This document shows, piece after piece, positions 1 to 5,169 of a stretch of DNA of 5,169 nucleotides (positions are counted from its first letter, which is position 1; every line of letters begins with the position of its first letter). The position numbers were made by a program, and so were the translations under genes. The notes beneath the pieces were generated by a model. It made no database searches, was not told where the DNA came from, and worked only from the letters and a program-made list of their open reading frames with translations. This stretch comes from Deltaproteobacteria bacterium. GTDB lineage: Bacteria > Desulfobacterota > Desulfomonilia > UBA1062. The DNA lies in NCBI GenBank assembly GCA_020053185.1, contig JAGVNP010000022.1, positions 1 through 5,169 on the forward strand, in the 5' to 3' direction.

Positions 1-351
1 AGGAAGCAGGGCATCCTGCTGAATCCTGTTGAATCTGTGCACCTCGTCAATGAACAAAATGGGCGATATTTTTGCCTTTTTTGCCTGGGTTATAACCTTT
101 CTGATGTCCTGGATACCGCTGGTCACACCGCTTAAAAACACAAAGGTGCGGCCTGCCTCTTCAGCCTGAGAGCTCAAAATATGAGATATACTCGTCTTTC
201 CGCTCCCGGGTGGCCCCCATAAAATCGCAGATTCTCTCGATCCTTTGAAAACACCCTTGAGAAAAGCCCTGGCTTTAGCCTGGCCTACAAAATCTTCGAT
301 ATGAGCAGGTCTTACCCTGTCTGCAAGAGGAGCGTTTAAATAACTATTCAT
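1..351 (-). CDS. rarA: RarA/MgsA family AAA+ ATPase, N-terminal fragment cut by the window start
   Basis: The minus strand reads 117 open codons from an ATG at 351-349 to base 1, with no stop, so the gene continues outside the window. The protein begins MNSYLNAPLADRVRP, the usual RarA opening (PLA-x-R-x-RP). Walker A is GPPGSGKT at residues 46-53. The segment SGVTSGIQDIR (about 74-84) matches the RarA 'AVTSG-x-x-x-IR' block. Walker B is LFIDEVHRFN at 99-108, followed by QQDALLP. Family members are about 420-450 residues, so roughly a quarter is present. Sensor 1, the arginine finger and the tetramerisation domain are missing. RarA is a cytoplasmic clamp-loader-like ATPase acting at stalled replication forks. 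The start is supported by AAGG five bases upstream of the ATG. RuvB is less likely because the N-terminal block and the DEVHRFN-x-x-QQDA signature are RarA-type. Confidence 0.94.
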   Translation of the reverse strand, partial: MNSYLNAPLADRVRPAHIEDFVGQAKARAFLKGVFKGSRESAILWGPPGSGKTSISHILSSQAEEAGRTFVFLSGVTSGIQDIRKVITQAKKAKISPILFIDEVHRFNRIQQDALLP

Positions 352-360
352 AATAACCTT

Positions 361-369
361 ATTATACCA
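361..369 (-). promoter_or_regulatory. Extended -10 promoter element for rarA
   Basis: The minus strand reads TGGTATAAT, an extended -10 (TG-n-TATAAT), with the hexamer at 366-361. No convincing -35 lies 16-18 bases upstream; that stretch is a T-rich tract, which suits an extended -10 promoter. Transcription would be expected to start near 354, only about three bases before the rarA ATG, so the mRNA would be almost leaderless. Alternatively the match is chance in an AT-rich gap and the AAGG ribosome site at 360-357 is used from an upstream start. Confidence 0.4.
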
Positions 370-420
370 CAAAATCGGGATATAAAAAAATTTTCAAAAA
401 AAGCTAAAGTATTTTTTTCA

Positions 421-511
421 GGGACCGATAATAAACTGCAAGGTTCTATAAGCTCATTCCCCAGTAGAACCTCCTCCTGTTGGCAGGTCTCCTAAAGACC
501 TGCTTTTTTTT
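421..511 (+). ncRNA. Candidate small RNA between rarA and tRNA-fMet (two hairpins)
   Basis: A strong plus-strand intrinsic terminator at 483-511 has no plus-strand protein gene upstream in the window, because 1-351 is rarA on the opposite strand. Just before it is a second perfect inverted repeat, AGGTTCTA (441-448) with TAGAACCT (465-472), an 8-bp stem with a 16-base loop containing TTCCCC. The linker between hairpins carries CCTCCTCCTG, complementary to Shine-Dalgarno sequences. A weak -10 (TAAAGT, 405-410) would place the 5' end near 418-421, giving roughly 90 nt; no good -35 is visible. I do not recognise an Rfam family, and it lacks the long closing stem of 6S RNA. The 5' end is a guess. 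The terminator and hairpin are directly seen; the RNA and any anti-SD action are inference. Confidence 0.45.
483..511 (+). terminator. Rho-independent terminator, plus strand
   Basis: GCAGGTCT (483-490) and AGACCTGC (496-503) form a perfect 8-bp stem around the 5-base loop CCTAA, followed directly by eight T residues (504-511). This is a textbook intrinsic terminator on the plus strand. It would end a short RNA started in the 352-480 gap, or transcripts running antisense to rarA, and it insulates the downstream tRNA gene. On the minus strand the hairpin is not followed by a T-run, so it is not bidirectional. Confidence 0.9.
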
Positions 512-533
512 ATCTTTTTTCTGTATTCAAAGC

Positions 534-561
534 TTGACAAGATCGATCTAATGTTTGTAAA
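534..561 (+). promoter_or_regulatory. Sigma-70-type promoter for tRNA-fMet
   Basis: A perfect -35 TTGACA (534-539) is followed after 16 bases by TGTAAA (556-561), a 4 of 6 match to TATAAT. The next bases are GC-rich (GGGCC at 563-567), as in the discriminators of stringently controlled stable-RNA promoters. Transcription would begin a few bases before the tRNA at 576, leaving a very short 5' leader. Position and strand suit the tRNA. The weak -10 is the main reservation. Confidence 0.6.
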
Positions 562-575
562 AGGGCCTCTGGTGA

Positions 576-652
<77 letters not shown>

Positions 653-742
653 AAGTTTCCTAAACCTGTTCTCCCACCTAAAACTTTCATTAAAATCTTA
701 TCTTATTAAATATATTCCCAATTCCGCATTCATATGGTATCC

Positions 743-748
743 TATAAT
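743..748 (+). promoter_or_regulatory. Perfect -10 hexamer upstream of the large repeat-protein gene
   Basis: TATAAT at 743-748 is a consensus -10, 26 bases before the ATG at 775. No recognisable -35 lies at the usual distance. Transcription would start around 755, giving a leader of about 20 bases with no clear Shine-Dalgarno motif. The rest of 653-774 is AT-rich and shows no terminator after the tRNA, so read-through from the tRNA promoter is also possible. Confidence 0.4.
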
Positions 749-774
749 TAAAATTTAATGTTAATGGCAATGTA

Positions 775-3700
775 ATGATGAGATATAGATCCTGCGCGAA
801 TAAATTTTTATATGTTTTGCTGATTTTAACCCTGATAGTGTTATGCTCCCCCTGCCTGCCCAGAGCATGGGAAATAGAAAATTACATACCTGCATGGCCT
901 TTCCTGTATCGTAATGCACTTGATGACAAAGGTAAAACTGATGTTTTCTGGCCTTTATATCATCACGAATGGGATAACATCAGAGACAAACATATAATAA
1001 GGCCATGGCTTTTTCTTTCGGAAACCAATCTTGATGAGGATTCCAGGAACTTAAGCCTATTATGGCAACTCAATAAGTATTCCCGAAAAGGAGACGAGTA
1101 TTCGCTTCAGATCTTTCCGGTTTACTGGCGAAAAAATACAAAAGACATTTATTATCACCATGTCTGGCCCTTTTGGGGATATACCAGAAAGAATTCATAC
1201 ATTGAATATTCGTCTATGTACCCTCTTTTTCGATTCGGAAAAGATTCTGTATATAATGAAACAAATATCCATTGTCTCTGGCCTGTTTATAATTATCACC
1301 GCTCCCCGGATTATTTTTCCCATCGATTTATTCCGTTTTACTGGTATACCCGGTCATGGGGAGTTGTAACACCTTACTACTGGTTTTATACTCACTCAAC
1401 TAAGGCTCACGGAATATTTCCTTTATGGCATTCCGAGAGAGGTGATAACTTTAAAAAAGACATAATCCTACCTGTATATTTCCGCGAACGCAAAGACGAT
1501 ACATCTAAGGGAATAATTCTACCTTATTATTGGAAAAACTCCCCTACTCGAAAAACAAAAGGAATATACCCTGTCTGGTATTCATCAAGAGGAGATGATT
1601 TTAAAAGCGACCTCATTTTGCCTTTCTATTGGCACGAACAAAACAAAGGCAAATCAAAAGGAATTCTTCTGTCTTACTATTGGAATAACTCGCCTTCATG
1701 CAAGACAAAGGGGGTATTTCCTTTGTGGTATTCCAGCAGGGGCAATGACACAAAGACCGACCTCATACTTCCATCTTACTATTACCGGAAAAAACCAGAG
1801 TCTTCTCTTCGCTTGATTTTACCCTTGTTTGGCCAATGGAATAGCGGCACAACTCATTTCAAAACCATAGCATCCCTTTATCTTGACTATAAAAAAGATG
1901 ACCTTAAAACCCGTGCAGGGATACCAATATATTGGCTCTACCATCATGGTCCTTTTAGCTTCACATCTCTATTCCCTGTGTATTACCACTTCAAGAATGC
2001 AAACAAATCATCTGAATTTAAATATATACTTCCATTCTACGGGTCCTATGTAGTGGATGATTTTCTGGAATACCACTTCATACTCATGCCCTTGTATTTT
2101 AAATTTGAAAATCAAAAGCTTCAGCTAAAAGGGTGGAACGTGCTGTGGCCTCTAATTCACTATGAAAAATCTCCAAACACATTCTCTGCCAGAGTATTGC
2201 CATTCTATTGGCACATTAAAGATCCTGATTATAGACTTACAATAGGATCTCCATTGTATTTTTCATTTGCATCCAAAAACCATACATACACATATCTGAT
2301 ACCCTTATATGGCAAATATACTCATGACGCCTATTATAAACGCCTTTTATTTCCTCCTGCATATATTGATACACGTGACTCATCCATCCAGCTGTCCAGA
2401 AAGGATATTTTTTATCCGATTTTCAGTAAGATTGACAAAAAGGACACCCACAAAACCAGATTTATTCCTTTCATGTATCGCTACAAAGATCCAGTCAAAC
2501 ATTTCACCTTTGCATCCCCTGCTCTGCTGCCGCCATATTACTTCCGCTATGAAAAAGGCGACCACAAAGAAAATCACCTGGTCCCATTTTGGGGATATAC
2601 AAAAAAAGGCACTTATACCAGACGTCTTATGCTTCCTCCTGCTTATATCAATACGCGTGACCCATCTATCGAGCTGTCCAGAAAAGATATTTTCTACCCG
2701 ATTTTCACTAAGATTGATAAAGGTGACACACATACAACCAGGTTGATCCCCTTCTTTTATCGATATAAAGACCCTAAGAAATATCTTACCTTTGCATCCC
2801 CTGCTCTGCTGCCACCATATTATCTCCGCTATGAACAAGGCGACAACAAATCAGTCCATTTGTGGCCATTTTGGGGATACACGAAAAAAGGTCCTTATGA
2901 AGAAACCAGTTCCATCAAACCTCTAATACGCTTTGGCAAAAACTCACAAACAGGAGACAGCCTCACCCAAGTATTTAATTATTATTGTAAAAAAGAAGAT
3001 AATACTTTGCTTCGCAAGATATATCCATTTTACATGAACAGCACCTCGCCTGATAGCAATAAGACCAGAATACTCACCTACTACAAAGAGAAAGACAGCG
3101 ATTCCTCTCTTCGATCTCTATATCCCGTATGGATACCAATGTCAGACACCCTGGAGAATATTCTTTATGAATTCTTTAAAGATAGTCCGTACGAACATCT
3201 TTCAGATCTATCATCATATTCATTATGGATGCACAAAAAATCGCCTGCTTCAGACATAAACCAGATTCTCTTTTATTATCACAAAAAAGATGCTGCATCT
3301 TCTGTTCGCACATTATATACGTTTTGGATGCCAAGAGAAGACATTGGAAAAGAAGAGTATACATCACCAGATAAATTATTCCCTGTTCCTGCTCCATTGT
3401 GGGTACATAAAAAGTCTGACACGAAAACAAAAGATGCATCATTTATCCTGCATAATTATGAACGGGATAAAGAAAACGACTCAACGGAATTTTCTTTGCT
3501 CTGGCCGGTTCCGGAACAGATCAGGGCATTTGAATATCAAAAAAAGTCTGACGATTTGCTGAAAGCCAAGGTGCTGGGTAAGGTAGTATCGTATGAACGG
3601 CTGGATCATGAAACAAAGGACTTCAGAATCCTTTGGCGACTCGTACAAAAGAGCAATTCACCGGAATCGTCCACATTCGAGATTAATCCATTATACTCTC

Positions 3701-3807
3701 ATAAAGAGACAGAAGAAAAATCATACTGGGCCATCTGCGGTGGTCTGGTGGGACGTACTACTAACAAAGAGGGTGAAAAGAATCTGCAATATCTATGGGT
3801 GTTCTAG
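775..3807 (+). CDS. Large exported aromatic-repeat protein of unknown function, possible outer-membrane beta-barrel
   Basis: I do not recognise a named family. The 1010-residue product starts MMRYRS with a basic n-region, a hydrophobic core at about 11-23, then CSPCLPRA, so a Sec signal peptide is likely (possible cleavage after A31). No proper lipobox is seen: the cysteines at 24 and 27 follow Leu and Pro. The mature part consists of about 50 short motifs of the type aliphatic-aliphatic-Pro-hydrophobic-Tyr/Trp (IILPVYF, LILPFYW, RFIPFYW), about every 15-25 residues, separated by charged Asp/Lys/Ser turns. This looks like a regular all-beta protein. It ends LQYLWVF, with aromatic or aliphatic residues at -1, -3, -5 and -7 and a terminal Phe, matching the outer-membrane beta-signal. 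The first ATG is used; 778 is an equal alternative and the ribosome site is weak. A beta-solenoid or adhesin is the main alternative to a barrel. The gene is intact and stands alone. Confidence 0.85.
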   Translation: MMRYRSCANKFLYVLLILTLIVLCSPCLPRAWEIENYIPAWPFLYRNALDDKGKTDVFWPLYHHEWDNIRDKHIIRPWLFLSETNLDEDSRNLSLLWQLNKYSRKGDEYSLQIFPVYWRKNTKDIYYHHVWPFWGYTRKNSYIEYSSMYPLFRFGKDSVYNETNIHCLWPVYNYHRSPDYFSHRFIPFYWYTRSWGVVTPYYWFYTHSTKAHGIFPLWHSERGDNFKKDIILPVYFRERKDDTSKGIILPYYWKNSPTRKTKGIYPVWYSSRGDDFKSDLILPFYWHEQNKGKSKGILLSYYWNNSPSCKTKGVFPLWYSSRGNDTKTDLILPSYYYRKKPESSLRLILPLFGQWNSGTTHFKTIASLYLDYKKDDLKTRAGIPIYWLYHHGPFSFTSLFPVYYHFKNANKSSEFKYILPFYGSYVVDDFLEYHFILMPLYFKFENQKLQLKGWNVLWPLIHYEKSPNTFSARVLPFYWHIKDPDYRLTIGSPLYFSFASKNHTYTYLIPLYGKYTHDAYYKRLLFPPAYIDTRDSSIQLSRKDIFYPIFSKIDKKDTHKTRFIPFMYRYKDPVKHFTFASPALLPPYYFRYEKGDHKENHLVPFWGYTKKGTYTRRLMLPPAYINTRDPSIELSRKDIFYPIFTKIDKGDTHTTRLIPFFYRYKDPKKYLTFASPALLPPYYLRYEQGDNKSVHLWPFWGYTKKGPYEETSSIKPLIRFGKNSQTGDSLTQVFNYYCKKEDNTLLRKIYPFYMNSTSPDSNKTRILTYYKEKDSDSSLRSLYPVWIPMSDTLENILYEFFKDSPYEHLSDLSSYSLWMHKKSPASDINQILFYYHKKDAASSVRTLYTFWMPREDIGKEEYTSPDKLFPVPAPLWVHKKSDTKTKDASFILHNYERDKENDSTEFSLLWPVPEQIRAFEYQKKSDDLLKAKVLGKVVSYERLDHETKDFRILWRLVQKSNSPESSTFEINPLYSHKETEEKSYWAICGGLVGRTTNKEGEKNLQYLWVF
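1411..1809 (+). repeat. 50-residue tandem repeats within the large protein (2 full copies and a partial third)
   Basis: Residues 213-262, 263-312 and 313 to about 345 repeat with a period of exactly 50 residues (150 bases; copies begin at 1411, 1561 and 1711). Each begins G-[IV]-[FY]-P-[LV]-W-[HY]-S-x-R-G-[DN], continues D-[IL]-IL-P-x-Y, and the full copies end YYW-x-NSP-x-x-KTK. By hand alignment copies 1 and 2 share 30 of 50 residues. Each unit appears to hold four beta-strand motifs. The third copy drifts after LILPSYYYRK. Confidence 0.88.
2296..2859 (+). repeat. 94-residue tandem duplication within the large protein
   Basis: Residues 508-601 (2296-2577) and 602-695 (2578-2859) are head-to-tail copies with a period of 282 bases. 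In the core from the PPAYI motif to RYE-x-GD-x-K (527-598 against 621-692), 58 of 72 residues are identical by hand count. A 23-base stretch beginning tttgcatccc is identical in both (2509 and 2791). A third copy starts at residue 696 (LWPFWGYTKKG) and then switches to another module. This is the best-conserved repeat in the gene, so probably its most recent duplication. Confidence 0.93.
2968..3333 (+). repeat. C-terminal dispersed motif repeated three times in the large protein
   Basis: Three segments share the pattern hydrophobic-hydrophobic-x-YY-x-[KE]-K-[DE] followed by [SL]-[LV]-R-x-[IL]-Y-x-[FV]-[YW]. They lie at residues 732-754 (FNYYCKKED...IYPFYM), 765-788 (ILTYYKEKD...LYPVWIP) and 830-853 (ILFYYHKKD...LYTFWMP). 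The YY pairs are spaced 33 and then 65 residues apart, consistent with a period near 33 and one degenerate copy between them. A related LW-[MV]-HKKS motif occurs twice in the same region. This family differs from the 50- and 94-residue ones. Confidence 0.65.
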
Positions 3808-3875
3808 GATATCTCTTGCTTGTTAGCCGGAGTTAAGCACTTAAACTATTTCTCCATCAATGATACTTTTGTCTT

Positions 3876-3896
3876 GTAAACATGTTTTATGTTTAC
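3876..3896. promoter_or_regulatory. Perfect 8-bp dyad upstream of suhB (operator or hairpin)
   Basis: GTAAACAT (3876-3883) and ATGTTTAC (3889-3896) are perfect inverted copies around GTTTT. The stem is AT-rich and is followed by TATTGTGC, not a T-run, so it is a poor terminator. It falls between TTGTAA (3874-3879) and TATTGT (3897-3902), a weak -35/-10 pair (4 of 6 matches each) with 17-base spacing, so it could be a repressor operator over a suhB promoter. The rest of 3808-3936 shows no gene and no strong terminator for the preceding gene. Confidence 0.4.
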
Positions 3897-3926
3897 TATT
3901 GTGCATCACAAATCATCTTACTTTTT

Positions 3927-3931
3927 AGAGG
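3927..3931 (+). promoter_or_regulatory. Ribosome binding site that fixes the suhB start
   Basis: AGAGG at 3927-3931 lies five bases before the ATG at 3937. An earlier in-frame ATG at 3889 sits inside the 3876-3896 dyad and has no Shine-Dalgarno motif. The 16 residues it would add (MFTIVHHKSS...) do not resemble the family N-terminus, so 3937 is preferred. Confidence 0.75.
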
Positions 3932-3936
3932 TATAC

Positions 3937-4689
3937 ATGCTGGATTTTACAATTTCGCTTGCACGTAATGCAGGAGAATTCATCTTTTCCCATGCAAAAA
4001 AAGACCTTATTGTGGAGCACAAGGGACGGATCGATCTGGTCACCCAGGTAGATAAAGAAACCCAGCGCAGAATCGTTAATGCAATCGAATCCAGATTTCC
4101 AAACCACTCTATCCTGGCCGAGGAAGGTGTAAAAAAATCGGGTAGTGACGGATATGAATGGATCATTGATCCTATTGACGGCACCACAAATTTTGTCCAC
4201 AAGCTCCCTGTATTCTGTGTATCTATCGCACTTTATAAAGACAACACCCCTCTTGTCGGTGTCTGTCTTAACCCGGCAACAAACGAGCTCTTCTCTGCAG
4301 AAGCAGAAAAAGGCGCTTTTCTTAATGGACAGAAAATCTCAGTTTCTTCTACCGAGCGGCTTGTCGATAGCCTTGTGGCAACCGGCTTCCCATACAAAAC
4401 CGACAACATGCAGAGAATTTTGTCCCGTTTCTCCCGTGTAGTCAGCGAGGCCCAGGGCATCAGACGTCTTGGCTCTGCTGCACTTGATCTATGTTATGTG
4501 GCGTGCGGACACTTTGATGCGTTCTGGGAAGAAGGCTTAAACCCATGGGACATGGCAGCAGGCGCACTTATTGTCAAAGAAGCAGGCGGAAAAATATCCT
4601 GCATTGATGGATCTGATTTTGACCTCTCAAAAGGAAATATCGTGGCAAGCAATGCCAAGTTACACGACCAGATCCTGGCGCTTATGTAA
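3937..4689 (+). CDS. suhB: Inositol monophosphatase family protein, SuhB-like
   Basis: From the ATG at 3937 the protein has 250 residues, close to the 260-270 usual for bacterial SuhB/IMPase. The metal-binding signatures are all present: the acidic pair in ILAEE (62-63), DPIDGTTNF (78-86, supplying two metal-binding Asp), and PWDMAAG (203-209) with its catalytic-site Asp at 205, followed by EAGG. RRLGSAALDL (176-185) and FWEEGLNPWD are typical of SuhB. The family are cytoplasmic Mg2+-dependent, Li+-sensitive phosphatases that hydrolyse inositol-1-phosphate and related sugar or nucleotide phosphates. In E. coli SuhB also joins the rRNA antitermination complex. Which role applies here cannot be read from sequence. 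It lies 129 bases after the large repeat gene and overlaps the convergent fdhE by 8 bases. A histidinol-phosphatase or CysQ role is less likely given the SuhB-like central block. Confidence 0.92.
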   Translation: MLDFTISLARNAGEFIFSHAKKDLIVEHKGRIDLVTQVDKETQRRIVNAIESRFPNHSILAEEGVKKSGSDGYEWIIDPIDGTTNFVHKLPVFCVSIALYKDNTPLVGVCLNPATNELFSAEAEKGAFLNGQKISVSSTERLVDSLVATGFPYKTDNMQRILSRFSRVVSEAQGIRRLGSAALDLCYVACGHFDAFWEEGLNPWDMAAGALIVKEAGGKISCIDGSDFDLSKGNIVASNAKLHDQILALM

Positions 4690-5158
4690 TGTCTTTGAAG
4701 CCTTCTCTGCTGGCAATGGCGTTTAACTCCAGCGTAAGCACATCTTCTGTATCAGCATCGCTTGTAGTTCTCATCTTTATATCAAAGACCTTGATATAGT
4801 GTTTGCATTTTTTGCAGAAAGATACACGAACACCATTACTGCTTTCTGCCTCAAAGTAGCCAAGCATGGTATGATCCATGTTATCGCAGAACGCACACCT
4901 GATCCGCTGAAATTCCCATGAATTGCCGCACAAAGGACAGAAAAGCGTCCTTGCCTGTTCAGAATCAAAAGCAATCCTTGGATGAGTGGAACAGAAAGGA
5001 CAATTTCCTTTTGCCCACTTTTCAGGTACTACATTTTTGTTCTTTTCTCGCAAGAGTTGAAAATATTTTCTGATCAAAACACTCAAAAAGGTTTTTTCAT
5101 CCTCATCTTTGATATCCTTCATTTCTCTGCAGCCATCCAAAAGGTAAGTGCGCACCGT
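4682..5158 (-). CDS. fdhE: FdhE-like formate dehydrogenase accessory protein, N-terminus missing
   Basis: The minus-strand frame is open from the contig end to a TAA at 4684-4682. A GTG at 5155-5153 would give 157 residues, but no stop precedes it and the frame runs on into adapter-like bases, so it is probably not the real start. Four CxxC pairs lie at residues 52/55, 73/76, 87/90 and 114/117 (CPFC, CPLC, CAFC, CKKC), with W80 after the second and R84/R86 before the third. This is the rubredoxin-like C-terminal layout of FdhE, whose E. coli member has 309 residues, so roughly the N-terminal half is lost. FdhE is a cytoplasmic metal-binding protein needed for active respiratory formate dehydrogenases. 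The first motif reads CPFCSTHP where CPxCGSxP is usual. It runs convergently to suhB and the stops overlap. A different zinc-ribbon protein is possible but fits less well. Confidence 0.82.
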   Translation of the reverse strand, partial: TVRTYLLDGCREMKDIKDEDEKTFLSVLIRKYFQLLREKNKNVVPEKWAKGNCPFCSTHPRIAFDSEQARTLFCPLCGNSWEFQRIRCAFCDNMDHTMLGYFEAESSNGVRVSFCKKCKHYIKVFDIKMRTTSDADTEDVLTLELNAIASREGFKDIT

Positions 5159-5169
5159 AGATCGGAAGA
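5159..5169 (+). other. Residual Illumina adapter sequence at the contig end (artefact)
   Basis: The final 11 bases are AGATCGGAAGA, identical to the first 11 bases of the standard Illumina adapter read-through sequence; the complementary strand reads TCTTCCGATCT. Its position at the extreme end of the window, interrupting an open fdhE frame, indicates untrimmed adapter rather than genome. Confidence 0.88.

Noticed and set aside
468..475. Eight-base complementarity between the candidate small RNA (GAACCTCC) and the T arm of tRNA-fMet
   Set aside because: GGTTC is universal in T arms and the extra match is short, so chance explains it.
349..490. Open minus-strand frame just upstream of rarA whose stop overlaps the rarA ATG, with AGGAGG before a CTG
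   Set aside because: About 45 codons with no ATG, GTG or TTG start and a hydrophobic, unconvincing peptide. The AGGAGG lies on the opposite strand of the small-RNA hairpin region and is more likely incidental.
385..511. 6S RNA between rarA and the tRNA
   Set aside because: 6S RNA needs about 180 nt with a long closing stem and large central bubble. Here only two short separate hairpins are seen and no closing pairing was found.
838..858. Lipoprotein signal in the large protein (cysteines at residues 24 and 27)
   Set aside because: The residues before them are Leu and Pro, not the Gly/Ala/Ser needed at -1 of a lipobox.
2309..2746. 145-codon open frame on the plus strand in another frame
   Set aside because: It lies entirely inside the large gene, which has a signal peptide and coherent repeats in its own frame. 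This one reads as low-complexity shadow sequence.
2380..2838. Open frame of 152 codons on the minus strand, with an internal repeat
   Set aside because: It is antisense to the tandem duplication of the large gene. The apparent repeat simply mirrors the sense repeat, and the protein has no recognisable features.
1411..2859. Direct repeats considered as a CRISPR or minisatellite array
   Set aside because: The period is an exact multiple of three, the conservation is at protein level, and the units lack identical short repeats with unique spacers.
3889..3936. Longer suhB start at 3889
   Set aside because: It has no ribosome site, begins inside the dyad, and adds residues unlike the family N-terminus. 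The 3937 ATG has AGAGG at good spacing.

Overview
The window looks like one end of a bacterial contig, probably from a shotgun or metagenome assembly. Its last 11 bases match the start of the Illumina adapter read-through sequence, so the true genomic sequence probably ends near 5158. Base composition leans towards AT. The gene set (rarA, initiator tRNA, a SuhB-type phosphatase, an FdhE-type formate dehydrogenase accessory protein, and a large secreted protein ending in an outer-membrane-like beta-signal) points to a Gram-negative, probably anaerobic or facultative bacterium. A Desulfobacterota-like lineage would fit, but that is inference only.

Layout: 1-351 (minus) is the N-terminal 117 codons of rarA, cut by the window start. 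The divergent gap 352-575 holds an extended -10 element for rarA, then on the plus strand a hairpin followed by a near-perfect intrinsic terminator (483-511). No plus-strand protein gene precedes that terminator, so a small RNA is the simplest explanation. A TTGACA-type promoter then leads into an initiator tRNA-Met (576-652). The 775-3807 gene encodes a 1010-residue exported protein of unknown function, built almost entirely from aromatic-proline beta-strand motifs in several repeat classes. After a 129-base gap containing a perfect 8-bp dyad comes a SuhB/inositol-monophosphatase family gene (3937-4689). It converges with, and overlaps by 8 bases, a minus-strand fdhE fragment (4682-5158) that lacks its N-terminal part because the contig ends.

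The genes do not form an obvious single pathway. rarA, the fMet tRNA, suhB and fdhE are housekeeping or respiratory-assembly genes. The unusual item is the giant aromatic-repeat protein, which carries a signal peptide, three visible repeat families including a 94-residue tandem duplication, and a C-terminus ending in Phe with alternating aromatic residues. I see no CRISPR array, insertion sequence, phage gene or toxin-antitoxin pair.
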